Positions 9,524-17,091 of a stretch of 64,000 bases of DNA are shown piece by piece; the stretch's first letter is position 1, and each line of letters begins with the position of its first letter. The notes beneath the pieces were generated by a model. That model made no database searches, was not told the origin of the DNA, and saw only the letters and a list, made by a program, of their open reading frames with translations. A program made the position numbers and the translations under genes. Origin of the DNA: Helicobacter anatolicus (GTDB lineage: Bacteria > Campylobacterota > Campylobacteria > Campylobacterales > Helicobacteraceae); NCBI RefSeq assembly GCF_021300615.1, contig NZ_JAJTMY010000002.1, positions 282,111 through 346,110 on the forward strand. Direction: 5' to 3'.

Positions 9524-10465
9524 ATGAAACATTTTTTAACTTTAAGGGATTATCAACAAGCTGATATTATCGAAATTATTAAGCTTGCTATCGCAATCAA
9601 AAAAGATTATAAAGAAAATAAAGAGCGTAATGATATGCACAAAAAGATTCTAGGAATGATTTTTGAAAAAAATTCTACTAGAACGCGTGTAAGCTTTGAA
9701 GCAGGAATTTATCAGCTTGGTGGAAATGGGATCTTTTTATCAGGTAAGGAAATTCAGCTTAGTAGAGGAGAAAGTATCGCAGATACCGCAAGGGTGATTA
9801 GTTCGATGGTAGATATGATTGTAATTCGTACTTTTGAACATGAAAGACTAGAAGAGTTTGCAAAATTTTCATATGTCCCTGTGATTAATGGATTGAGTGA
9901 TTTATATCATCCTGTGCAGGTAATAGCAGATTATCTCACTATGATTGAAAATGGAATTTTTGTAAAAGGGAGTTTTGATGCAGCATATAAGCAAGATCCG
10001 CGTGTGGTTTATGTGGGTGATGGAAATAATATGACACATTCTTGGTTGTTATTAGCTGCAATTATGGGATTTGAGATTAATATTGCTTGTCCAAGAGGAT
10101 ATATGCCAAAACAAGAAATTTTGGAATATGCACAAAAAATTAGTACCAAAGATATTCGTATTTATGAAGATCCTAATGAGGCAATTAGGGGGTGTAATGT
10201 TGTTGTAACAGATACTTGGGTGTCTATGGGGCAAGAAGAACAGAAGGAAGAAAAAAAGAAAATTTTTAAGGATTATTGTGTTGATTATGCTAAGATGGAA
10301 TTAGCAGATAAAGAAGCGATATTCTTACATTGTTTGCCAGCATATCGTGGGCAAGAGGTAAGTGAAGAAGTTTTAGAAGGAAGACAAAGTCGAGTATTTC
10401 AAGAAGCAGAAAATAGATTACATGCACAAAAAGGAATTATGGTATGGCTAAACAAACAAAGTTAG
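9524..10465 (+). CDS. argF: Ornithine carbamoyltransferase
   Basis: Condenses carbamoyl phosphate with ornithine to citrulline in arginine synthesis. The 313-residue protein shows the carbamoyl-phosphate site NSTRTRVSFE, the HPVQVIADY block, the MTHSWL segment and the ornithine-site FLHCLPAYRG, all intact. The ATG has a nearby purine-rich AGGGG ribosome site. H. pylori lacks a complete arginine pathway, so this marks a different species. The 3' end overlaps the next gene by 22 bases; the order argF-UPF0763-hemN-Fe/S protein is one I recall from Campylobacter jejuni (Cj0994c-Cj0991c). Confidence 0.96.
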   Translation: MKHFLTLRDYQQADIIEIIKLAIAIKKDYKENKERNDMHKKILGMIFEKNSTRTRVSFEAGIYQLGGNGIFLSGKEIQLSRGESIADTARVISSMVDMIVIRTFEHERLEEFAKFSYVPVINGLSDLYHPVQVIADYLTMIENGIFVKGSFDAAYKQDPRVVYVGDGNNMTHSWLLLAAIMGFEINIACPRGYMPKQEILEYAQKISTKDIRIYEDPNEAIRGCNVVVTDTWVSMGQEEQKEEKKKIFKDYCVDYAKMELADKEAIFLHCLPAYRGQEVSEEVLEGRQSRVFQEAENRLHAQKGIMVWLNKQS

Positions 10466-10878
10466 TTGAAATTTTAGGTGCTAATAATCAGGCGGTAATG
10501 CAGTCAATAGATTCCCATACTTTGCAGTTACACTTAAGTAGTGGAGAATTCTCTAAGAGCGAGCCTTGGTTTTTAAAAGATGAAAAAAATCAAGAATATG
10601 TTGTATTGCCACAAAAGGTTTTACGTAATATTATTATGCTTATCCGAAAAGCACATGAAGATCGTTTGAAGGTAGAGTTAGAGCGTGATATTATTATGCA
10701 TGCACCTATAGATTTTGATGATGTGATGAGTGTAGCAATTAATAGAGTAGAATCTTTGCGTGGAAAAGATGGAAGTTTGCCAAATATTGATAGTATGCAG
10801 ATTGTTAAAGAAATTAAAGAAAAACATCCAAATTTATTTATAGATTTAAATACTAATGCTTTTGTAAGAAGTTTATAA
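10444..10878 (+). CDS. Conserved epsilonproteobacterial protein (UPF0763/DUF2603 type)
   Basis: A 144-residue soluble acidic protein with no signal peptide or membrane helix. I recognise it only as the conserved protein found beside hemN in Helicobacter and Campylobacter (UPF0763/DUF2603, by recollection). Visible features: a beta-rich N-terminal half with a W-F-L segment (SEPWFLKDEK), and a helical C-terminal half. The function is unknown. It overlaps argF by 22 bases and hemN by one base (TAATG), so it is likely co-translated with both. Confidence 0.75.
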   Translation: MAKQTKLVEILGANNQAVMQSIDSHTLQLHLSSGEFSKSEPWFLKDEKNQEYVVLPQKVLRNIIMLIRKAHEDRLKVELERDIIMHAPIDFDDVMSVAINRVESLRGKDGSLPNIDSMQIVKEIKEKHPNLFIDLNTNAFVRSL

Positions 10879-12251
10879 TGATAGATTTTAAAAAATTTTC
10901 AAGTTACTCAAAATCTGGTCCTCGTTATACAAGTTATCCTACTGCGGTAGAGTTTAGTGAGAATTTTACACAAGAAACATTGCAAGAGGCATTTTTGCGC
11001 AATGATAAACGAAAAGATATTCCATTATCCATTTATGTGCATTTACCATTTTGTAAAAGTGCGTGTTATTTTTGTGCATGTAATGTGATTTATACAAATA
11101 GTGAAGAAAAAAAAGAGCGTTATTTGGGGTATTTGAGGAAAGAATTAGAGATTCTCAAAACCCATATGGATACAAGACGTGAAGTTGTGCAATTGCATTT
11201 TGGTGGTGGTACTCCAACTTATTTTAGTGCAAAGCAACTTGAAGAAGTTATCACTCTTATTCGTAACACTTTTACAAATTTTGCAAGTAATGCTGAGGTG
11301 AGTTGTGAGATTGACCCAAGACATTTCACAGAAGATCAGATGATTGTTTTAAAAAATGGTGGTTTCAATCGCGTGAGTTTTGGTGTGCAGGATTTTGATG
11401 AAAAGGTGCAGAAAGCTATTAATCGCTATCAAAGTATGGAATTGATGCAAAATGTCGTGGGAATTGCACGAAAACATGGTATTTTTTCAATTAATTTTGA
11501 CCTTATTTATGGACTTCCTTATCAAAATATTAATACTTTTGAAGAGACTTTGAAAAAAGCGATTTCTTTGAAACCTGATCGTTTTGCAATTTTTAATTAT
11601 GCACATGTTCCTTGGATTAAAAGAACAATGGCAAATATTGATGAATCTACACTTCCAACTCCAGAAAATAAGTTAAAAATCTTGGAATTTACTATAAAGT
11701 TTTTACAGGAGAGTGGTTATAAAATGATTGGAATGGATCATTTTGCAAGGGCTGATGATGAACTTTATCTTGCGAGTCAAAAAGGTGAGCTTCGAAGAAA
11801 TTTTCAAGGCTATACTACGAGGGGATTCTCGCAGACAATTGGAATTGGACTTACTTCAATTGGTGAAGGAGTGGATTATTATGTGCAAAATTATAAAGAT
11901 ATTAAGAGTTATGAAAAAGCTTTAGATGAAGGAAAACTACCTGTTGAACGAGGTGTTGTATTAGATTTTGATGATATCTTACGCAAAGAAGTAATTATGC
12001 AATTAATGAATAATTCTAAATTATATTTCTGTAAAATTGAAGAAAAATTTTTGATTGATTTCAAAGAGTATTTTGCGAAGGAATTGCAAGCGCTACAGGT
12101 TTTTGTAGATGATGGTATTTTAGAGATTACAGAAGAAGGAATTTTTGCAAATCCTACCGGATCTATGTTAATTCGTAATATTGCAATGTGTTTTGATGCT
12201 TATTTAGAAAAGATACCTCACGAAAAAAGACGCTTTTCTAAAACAGTCTAA
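10878..12251 (+). CDS. hemN: Oxygen-independent coproporphyrinogen III oxidase
   Basis: A radical-SAM enzyme of haem synthesis that converts coproporphyrinogen III to protoporphyrinogen IX. The 457-residue length is typical of true HemN rather than the shorter HemW. The cluster motif CKSACYFC (CxxxCxxC) is followed by the extra CxC-type residue of HemN (ACNV), then the HFGGGTPTYF, EIDPRH and GLPYQ motifs. The start ATG overlaps the stop of the preceding gene. It needs an anaerobic or microaerobic electron donor; the downstream Fe-S protein could be related, but that is only context. Confidence 0.95.
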   Translation: MIDFKKFSSYSKSGPRYTSYPTAVEFSENFTQETLQEAFLRNDKRKDIPLSIYVHLPFCKSACYFCACNVIYTNSEEKKERYLGYLRKELEILKTHMDTRREVVQLHFGGGTPTYFSAKQLEEVITLIRNTFTNFASNAEVSCEIDPRHFTEDQMIVLKNGGFNRVSFGVQDFDEKVQKAINRYQSMELMQNVVGIARKHGIFSINFDLIYGLPYQNINTFEETLKKAISLKPDRFAIFNYAHVPWIKRTMANIDESTLPTPENKLKILEFTIKFLQESGYKMIGMDHFARADDELYLASQKGELRRNFQGYTTRGFSQTIGIGLTSIGEGVDYYVQNYKDIKSYEKALDEGKLPVERGVVLDFDDILRKEVIMQLMNNSKLYFCKIEEKFLIDFKEYFAKELQALQVFVDDGILEITEEGIFANPTGSMLIRNIAMCFDAYLEKIPHEKRRFSKTV

Positions 12252-13426
12252 TGCAAGACATTGCTTCTGCTTGTGTTAAGTGCGCAAAATGTATCCAAGG
12301 GTGCGCAACTTATCAGATTCATCGCGATGAGGTGCATTCTCCACGAGGATTTTTGGAACTTATTAAATCCGTAGAGATTGCTCAGCAAGAAGAATTTTTA
12401 GATACTTGTTTTTTGTGCACGCATTGTGTTAGTGCCTGTCCTATTGGACTTCCTATTGATTTTGCTATTATGCAATCAAGAAGGGAAAATAAACAAGGAG
12501 TTTTAAAGAGGTTTTATTTTTTCTTGTTGAGACATAGAAAAATCATGGATTTTGTTTTTTTATTTTTATCTTTTTTACCTCCCTGTTTTTTTAAGCAGAA
12601 AAAAGTAGGGGTAATTTTTAAGATTCCTTTTAAACATCAAGCATTTTTACAAAAATATAAAAAATATCAATCTAAAAAATATTCAAGAAAGGTCGCAATT
12701 TTTATTGGTTGTTTGGCAAATTATAATTATTCTGAAACAGGAGATGCTTTATTAAAAATTTTAGATTCTCTTGAAATTGAGGCTTTAATACCTAAGCAAG
12801 AATGTTGTAGTGCACCTGCACTATTTAGTGGAGACTTTGATACAAGTTTAAAACTTATCAAAAAAAATATCATATATTTCGAAAAAATTATTGATGAAGT
12901 GGAGGCAATTTTGATTCCAGAGGCCACTTGTGCATCTGTGATTATTAAAGATTGGCAGAGGGTATTAGAGTATTATCAAGAAGAAGAATATTTACAAAAA
13001 TTAAAACTAATACAACATAAGTTTTTTTTAACAAGTGTTTTTTTTGCTATGCATACAGATCTGAGAAAAAAAATGATACAAACAAAGCAGAAAATTACCT
13101 ATCATGATCCATGTCATGCTTGTAAATCTTTAAAAATTAAAACCCCTCCAAGAGAGCTTTTGCAACATTATGATTTAGTGGAACTTGAGGATAGTGAGAG
13201 TTGTTGTGGATTTGGAGGAATTACTTTGCAGATTAAGAAAAATGATTTGATAAAAAAAGTTGGTGAAAAAAAAATAGATAAGATTCTAGAAACCAATGCT
13301 GAGATTGTAAGTGCAGAATGTAGTGCATGCCATGCACAAATTGCAACTTTATTAGCCGAGAAAAAAAGCAAAGTGGTTTTCAAACATCCCTTAGAGTTGA
13401 TTGCGCAAACTCTAAAAAAAGAATGA
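12251..13426 (+). CDS. Fe-S oxidoreductase with two 4Fe-4S and two CCG domains (GlcF/GlpC-like)
   Basis: A 391-residue cytoplasmic or membrane-associated electron-transfer subunit. The N-terminus carries two 4Fe-4S motifs (CVKCAKCIQGC and CFLCTHCVSACP). Two cysteine-rich CCG domains follow (ECCSAPALFSGD near residue 187 and ESCCGFGG near residue 318), like GlpC, GlcF and heterodisulfide reductase subunit B. The substrate cannot be read from this subunit; no flavoprotein partner lies adjacent. It overlaps hemN by one base. A run of nine A at 13266-13274 lies in frame within Lys codons. H. pylori HP0666 is, as I recall, the syntenic counterpart and is annotated as a glycerol-3-phosphate dehydrogenase subunit without proof. 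Confidence 0.85.
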   Translation: MQDIASACVKCAKCIQGCATYQIHRDEVHSPRGFLELIKSVEIAQQEEFLDTCFLCTHCVSACPIGLPIDFAIMQSRRENKQGVLKRFYFFLLRHRKIMDFVFLFLSFLPPCFFKQKKVGVIFKIPFKHQAFLQKYKKYQSKKYSRKVAIFIGCLANYNYSETGDALLKILDSLEIEALIPKQECCSAPALFSGDFDTSLKLIKKNIIYFEKIIDEVEAILIPEATCASVIIKDWQRVLEYYQEEEYLQKLKLIQHKFFLTSVFFAMHTDLRKKMIQTKQKITYHDPCHACKSLKIKTPPRELLQHYDLVELEDSESCCGFGGITLQIKKNDLIKKVGEKKIDKILETNAEIVSAECSACHAQIATLLAEKKSKVVFKHPLELIAQTLKKE

Positions 13427-13450
13427 AGTCATATTGAATAATTTTTATTA

Positions 13451-13921
13451 TTAGATTTTAGATTTTTTAAATGAAGAAAATTTTAAAAAAATTTTTTGCA
13501 AGAAGCTAAGTTTTACATTTTTATGTTTAAGTAATATATTTAAAATTTTTTTACGCTTAAACATAATTGCGCAATTTAAAGGAGACATTGTGCCGCCTTC
13601 ATTGGGATTTGCGCCATATTGTAAAAGTAGCTGTGCCATTTCAAAATATCCTTTGAAGCACACACCGGCTAATGGGGTTTGATTTCGATTGTTTTTTTGG
13701 TCAACCTGCGCGCCTCTCTCTAGTAATAATTTCGCAGCTTCTAAGCTATTGTGATAACTTGCAAGCATTAAAAGAGTATCGCCCTTGTGATTTGCGAGAT
13801 TTACATTTAATCCATGATCTAACATGATCTTTAGAGATTCTGCATCATTTTCCCTGGCAAAATCAAAGCTTTGTGCACAAAATTTTTCCATTTCTTCTTG
13901 TTCTTGTGGCGTTAGTTCCAT
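13451..13921 (-). CDS. Small ankyrin-repeat protein
   Basis: A 156-residue protein with no signal peptide, probably cytoplasmic. About three ankyrin repeats span residues 20-130, recognisable by the GDTLLMLASYHNSLEAAKLLLERGA and NQTPLAGVCFKGYFEMAQLLLQYGA helical hairpins (each interrupted here), with a basic C-terminal tail. Ankyrin repeats bind other proteins; the partner is unknown. In H. pylori a similar small ankyrin protein lies beside catalase, which is not the case here. The ATG has an AAGGA site upstream on the - strand. It is divergent from purN and shares with it a 9-bp inverted repeat. Confidence 0.85.
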   Translation of the reverse strand: MELTPQEQEEMEKFCAQSFDFARENDAESLKIMLDHGLNVNLANHKGDTLLMLASYHNSLEAAKLLLERGAQVDQKNNRNQTPLAGVCFKGYFEMAQLLLQYGANPNEGGTMSPLNCAIMFKRKKILNILLKHKNVKLSFLQKIFLKFSSFKKSKI

Positions 13922-13961
13922 AATAATTCCTTAAAATTAAGATATTGCAAGCATTGAGATG

Positions 13962-13992
13962 ATCAAACTAAAGTAAAAAGTTGTAGTTTGAT
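13962..13992. repeat. Inverted repeat between ankyrin gene and purN
   Basis: Perfect 9-base arms, ATCAAACTA at 13962-13970 and TAGTTTGAT at 13984-13992, separated by 13 bases. Arm centres are 22 bases apart, about two helical turns. It lies between divergent genes and ends five bases before the purN -10 box, so it would occupy the -35 position. An operator or an RNA hairpin are both possible. Confidence 0.55.
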
Positions 13993-13996
13993 TTTG

Positions 13997-14010
13997 TATA
14001 ATTATATAAT
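13997..14010 (+). promoter_or_regulatory. Putative purN -10 region
   Basis: Two overlapping-phase TATAAT hexamers at 13997-14002 and 14005-14010, 26-39 bases before the purN ATG. The stretch is partly palindromic, so it also offers a -10 on the - strand toward the ankyrin gene. Confidence 0.6.
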
Positions 14011-14035
14011 TTTTATCAAATTTTTAAGGAAACTT

Positions 14036-14629
14036 ATGCCTAGAAAAATTAAAATAGCAATTCTTTTTAGCGGCAATGGCAGTAATATGCAAAATATTAT
14101 TGAAACTTTTCATCAAAAAAAAATTGCCCATGAAAGCAAGGAGTATTTTTTTGAAATAAAGGGATGTGTTTGTAATCAAAAAGATGCTTTTGGAATCACA
14201 AGAGCAAAAAATTTAGGAATTCCTTGCTTATTGCTTCCTCATCAAGATTTTGCTGACAGGATTTCTTTTGATTTGGCACTCGAGAAGGAAATAAAAAAAA
14301 TGGAGGTTGATTTGGTGGTTTTAGCAGGTTTTATGCGAATACTCTCCAAAAAATTTTGTGATAGCTTTAAAATTATTAATATTCACCCTTCTTTATTGCC
14401 AAAATATAAAGGAGCAAATGCAATTATTGAAAGTTTTGAAAGTGGTGATAGGGAAGTGGGGGTAAGTGTGCACTGGGTTAATGAAGAATTAGATGGTGGT
14501 GCAATTATTTTACAAAAAAGTTTTTTGAGAATGCCTGAGGATTCTTTGGAGGTTTTTAGTCAAAAAATTCATGCTTTAGAATATGAAATCTACCCTGAAG
14601 CAATAAAAAAAGCAATTGCTAGTTTGTAA
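14036..14629 (+). CDS. purN: Phosphoribosylglycinamide formyltransferase
   Basis: Transfers a formyl group from 10-formyl-tetrahydrofolate to GAR in purine synthesis. The start is set at ATG 14036, giving 197 residues (MPRKIKIAILFSGNGSN). It follows TAAGGA at good spacing, whereas an upstream in-frame TTG at 13988 would precede the predicted -10 box. Family marks are the FSGNGSNMQN phosphate loop, LAGFMRIL, the NIHPSLLPKY catalytic block (Asn, His) and the GVSVHWVNEELDGG segment with the catalytic Asp. It is followed after nine bases by the antiporter gene. Confidence 0.94.
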   Translation: MPRKIKIAILFSGNGSNMQNIIETFHQKKIAHESKEYFFEIKGCVCNQKDAFGITRAKNLGIPCLLLPHQDFADRISFDLALEKEIKKMEVDLVVLAGFMRILSKKFCDSFKIINIHPSLLPKYKGANAIIESFESGDREVGVSVHWVNEELDGGAIILQKSFLRMPEDSLEVFSQKIHALEYEIYPEAIKKAIASL

Positions 14630-14638
14630 GGAGATAGG

Positions 14639-15814
14639 ATGGAAGAAGTTATTTTTCATAATCTTATTGCGTTTGCAATTATTTCAATTCTTATTGTGGT
14701 TGCACCATTTTTAAGTAAAATTAGCAGGATTCCCATTGTTGTGGTGGAGATGTTTTTGGGTGCTTTTGGGGTTTATTTTGGCCTTTTTCATATTACAGAA
14801 GCAGTGGAGATCTTTGCAAAAATCGGCTTTTTGTTTTTGATGTTTTTGTGTGGTATGGAAGTGGATTTGCGTGGCTTCAGACAATTAGGAAAAGATTTTC
14901 TTAAATATGCGATTTTATATTTTTTCGTACTTTATTTGGGAGCATGTAGTATTGTGGTTATTTTTGGCTTGCCTCATATTTTTATTGCCGCACTTCCTGT
15001 AATGAGTTTGGGGATGATCATGGCATTAATTAGGGATTATGGCAAAGATGAGCCTTGGTTAAATCTCGCGCTAAGAATTGGAATTGTTGGCGAGCTTTTG
15101 AGTATCGGGGTGTTGGTTTTTATCAATGGGATTTATTCCTATGGCCTTACTTTTGAACTTTATAAAACTTTACTGGTACTTTTTGGTTTTGTTATTATTA
15201 TTGGTATGATTTTTATGCTAATTAAAATTTTGTTTTGGTGGTTTCCAAATTTTAAAATATTTTTAATGCCTTATGATGATACGCAAAATCAAGATATTCG
15301 TATTTGCATGATGTTATTTTTTGTACTGATTGTTGCGGTAATGTGGTTAGGGCTTGAAAATGTGCTAGGGGCTTTTTTGGCAGGGATGATTATTGCAACA
15401 TTTTTCCCTTATAAGCATGAATTGATTCATAAACTTAATGACATTGGTTTTGGGTTTTTTGTTCCTTTATTTTTCATCAATGTTGGAGCGACTTTGAAAA
15501 TTGATATTGTTTTACATAATCCAAAGCTGCTTTATTATGGTGTTTTAATTGCATGTTCTATGATATTTTTAAGAATCTTAGCAGCTAGTGTTGCGTTCAA
15601 AAAATATTTTACCTATACAAGGGATTTGGTGCTTTATGCTTTTAGTGATTCTATGCCTTTGACTTTTTTGGTTGCTACTGCTGCACTTGGCTTGGAGCTC
15701 GGTGCGATGAATCAAAATACTTATTATGCTTTTTTGTTGGCTGCAATGTTTGAGGGAGTTGTATTTATTGTGATTATCAAGATGATTTATACTTTTTGGA
15801 AAATTAAAAAATAA
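14639..15814 (+). CDS. KefB/CPA2-type cation:proton antiporter
   Basis: A 391-residue integral membrane protein with about 12 predicted helices (for example LIAFAIISILIVVAPFL and GVLIACSMIFLRIL). It has the CPA2 features FLMFLCGMEVDL and the paired intramembrane region near LGAFLAGMIIATFFP. It lacks the cytoplasmic TrkA-N/RCK domain of E. coli KefB/KefC and stops just after the last helix. Likely exchanges Na+ or K+ for H+ across the inner membrane; the ion cannot be told from sequence. A strong AAGGAGATAGG ribosome site precedes it. H. pylori HP0471, as I recall, is a comparable protein. Confidence 0.85.
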   Translation: MEEVIFHNLIAFAIISILIVVAPFLSKISRIPIVVVEMFLGAFGVYFGLFHITEAVEIFAKIGFLFLMFLCGMEVDLRGFRQLGKDFLKYAILYFFVLYLGACSIVVIFGLPHIFIAALPVMSLGMIMALIRDYGKDEPWLNLALRIGIVGELLSIGVLVFINGIYSYGLTFELYKTLLVLFGFVIIIGMIFMLIKILFWWFPNFKIFLMPYDDTQNQDIRICMMLFFVLIVAVMWLGLENVLGAFLAGMIIATFFPYKHELIHKLNDIGFGFFVPLFFINVGATLKIDIVLHNPKLLYYGVLIACSMIFLRILAASVAFKKYFTYTRDLVLYAFSDSMPLTFLVATAALGLELGAMNQNTYYAFLLAAMFEGVVFIVIIKMIYTFWKIKK

Positions 15815-15819
15815 GCTGT

Positions 15820-15842
15820 TATAATGATAGAAATATTATAAT
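15820..15842 (+). promoter_or_regulatory. Putative dapD promoter
   Basis: Two TATAAT hexamers, at 15820-15825 and 15837-15842, lie in the 43-base gap before dapD. The first leaves room for a short 5' untranslated region; the second would give an almost leaderless transcript and is less likely. Confidence 0.55.
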
Positions 15843-15857
15843 ATTTAAGGTGAAAGA

Positions 15858-17036
15858 ATGAATAATTTTAAAAAATTTGTGGAAGATCATGCAAAAAGTG
15901 CCAAAAAAATTATAGGGTTTGGGATTGCAAGAGTAGATCTTGGTGAAGAAAATAATGTCTTGTGCGCAACTTATCCCGTATTGAATTGGGAAGAAAATTT
16001 TGGGAGTTATGCAGTTTTTGATACTTGTAAAAATGAAGCAAAATTAATTTCTCAATCTGAGGATGAGGCGGTATATAGTGTTACTTTGGATTTTATTAAC
16101 AAAGCTTTAGAGCTTTTTAGTCCTTTCTTACCAGAGGCTTTTAGAGATAGTAATAGTCATAAAAATATTCAAACTCTCTTAGAGCTTAAAAAAATTTTAG
16201 AATTACCCTTAGAAGCTCAAGTAGATTTTCGTTTGGTTTTTCTCTATGAAGATCATAAATGTCAAAGTGTGGAAACTGCATATATGAAACTTTTAGCACT
16301 TTCGCTTGGTAAAGCAGCACTTCGTAGTTTGTGTCTTGATGGAATTTTTGGTTTATTGAGTAATGTAGCTTGGAGTGGTAATAAACCTTATGAGTTGGAA
16401 TATTTGCGTAATAATGAAATTAGTCTTAAACTTTCTGGTAAATATCCGCATATTGATTTTGTTGATAAATTTCCTCGTTATTTAATGCAAGTGATTCCAC
16501 AATATGACAATATTCGTATTCTTGACACTGCAAAAACACGATTTGGTGCTTATCTTGGTAGGGGTGGGTATACACAAATGCCGGGGGCTAGTTATGTAAA
16601 TTTTAATGCTGGTGTGGAGGGAGCTTGTATGAATGAGGGGCGTATTTCTTCATCTGTAATTGTAGGTGAGGGTAGCGATATTGGTGGTGGTGCAAGTATT
16701 CTTGGGGTTTTGAGTGGTGGAAATTCTGAGCCTATTAGTATTGGTAGAAATTGTCTTTTGGGTGTAAATAGCTCTACGGGTATTAGTCTTGGAGATGGTT
16801 GTATTGTTGATGGAGGAATTGCAGTTTTAGCGGGTACAATTTTTGAGATTACACAGGAAGAAGCACAAAAAATTAAAGATAATAATCCAGATTTTTGTAT
16901 TAAAGATAATAATCTTTATAAAGGTAAGGAGCTTTCTAAGGTTCATGGAATTCATTTTAGACAGGATAGTAAAACTGGAAAAATGATTGCCTTTAGGAGT
17001 AATCGTGAAATTACATTGAATAAAGATTTGCATTAA
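15858..17036 (+). CDS. dapD: 2,3,4,5-Tetrahydropyridine-2,6-dicarboxylate N-succinyltransferase
   Basis: Succinylates tetrahydrodipicolinate in the lysine and meso-diaminopimelate pathway, feeding peptidoglycan synthesis. The 392-residue form is the long type found in Helicobacter and Campylobacter, not the 274-residue E. coli type. An N-terminal alpha/beta domain is followed by a left-handed beta-helix with hexapeptide repeats (RISSSVIVGEGSDIGGGASI and SIGRNCLLGVNSS, residues about 255-310) and the GGYTQMPGASYVNFNAG motif. dapB of the same pathway is at 45551. The stop codon is followed immediately by the sigma-54 box of the next gene. Confidence 0.93.
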   Translation: MNNFKKFVEDHAKSAKKIIGFGIARVDLGEENNVLCATYPVLNWEENFGSYAVFDTCKNEAKLISQSEDEAVYSVTLDFINKALELFSPFLPEAFRDSNSHKNIQTLLELKKILELPLEAQVDFRLVFLYEDHKCQSVETAYMKLLALSLGKAALRSLCLDGIFGLLSNVAWSGNKPYELEYLRNNEISLKLSGKYPHIDFVDKFPRYLMQVIPQYDNIRILDTAKTRFGAYLGRGGYTQMPGASYVNFNAGVEGACMNEGRISSSVIVGEGSDIGGGASILGVLSGGNSEPISIGRNCLLGVNSSTGISLGDGCIVDGGIAVLAGTIFEITQEEAQKIKDNNPDFCIKDNNLYKGKELSKVHGIHFRQDSKTGKMIAFRSNREITLNKDLH

Positions 17037-17052
17037 TGGCATGCTTTTTGCT
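17037..17052 (+). promoter_or_regulatory. Sigma-54 (RpoN) -24/-12 promoter
   Basis: TGGCATGCTTTTTGCT matches the consensus TGGCACGNNNNTTGCW at every fixed position except the sixth, with correct GG-to-GC spacing. It starts at the base after the dapD stop and lies 40 bases before the ATG of the Sel1-repeat gene. In Helicobacter, RpoN with FlgR drives mid-class flagellar genes. Confidence 0.8.
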
Positions 17053-17091
17053 TTTTTAGATCTAATTTGATATCTCAAGGAAGAAAGATTA

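Noticed and set aside
13266..13274. Run of nine A within the CCG/Fe-S protein gene as a phase-variation tract
   Set aside because: The run encodes Lys codons in an intact frame, A runs of 7-9 are common throughout this AT-rich window, and Helicobacter contingency loci usually use longer G/C or A/T runs near gene starts.
13437..13452. AATAAT-TTTT-ATTATT hairpin after the Fe-S gene as a terminator
   Set aside because: The stem is A/T only and would be unstable; such palindromes are expected by chance in this base composition.
13988..14035. TTG start at 13988 for purN, adding 16 residues
   Set aside because: It would lie upstream of the predicted -10 box, lacks a ribosome site, and the added residues do not match the family; ATG 14036 has TAAGGA.
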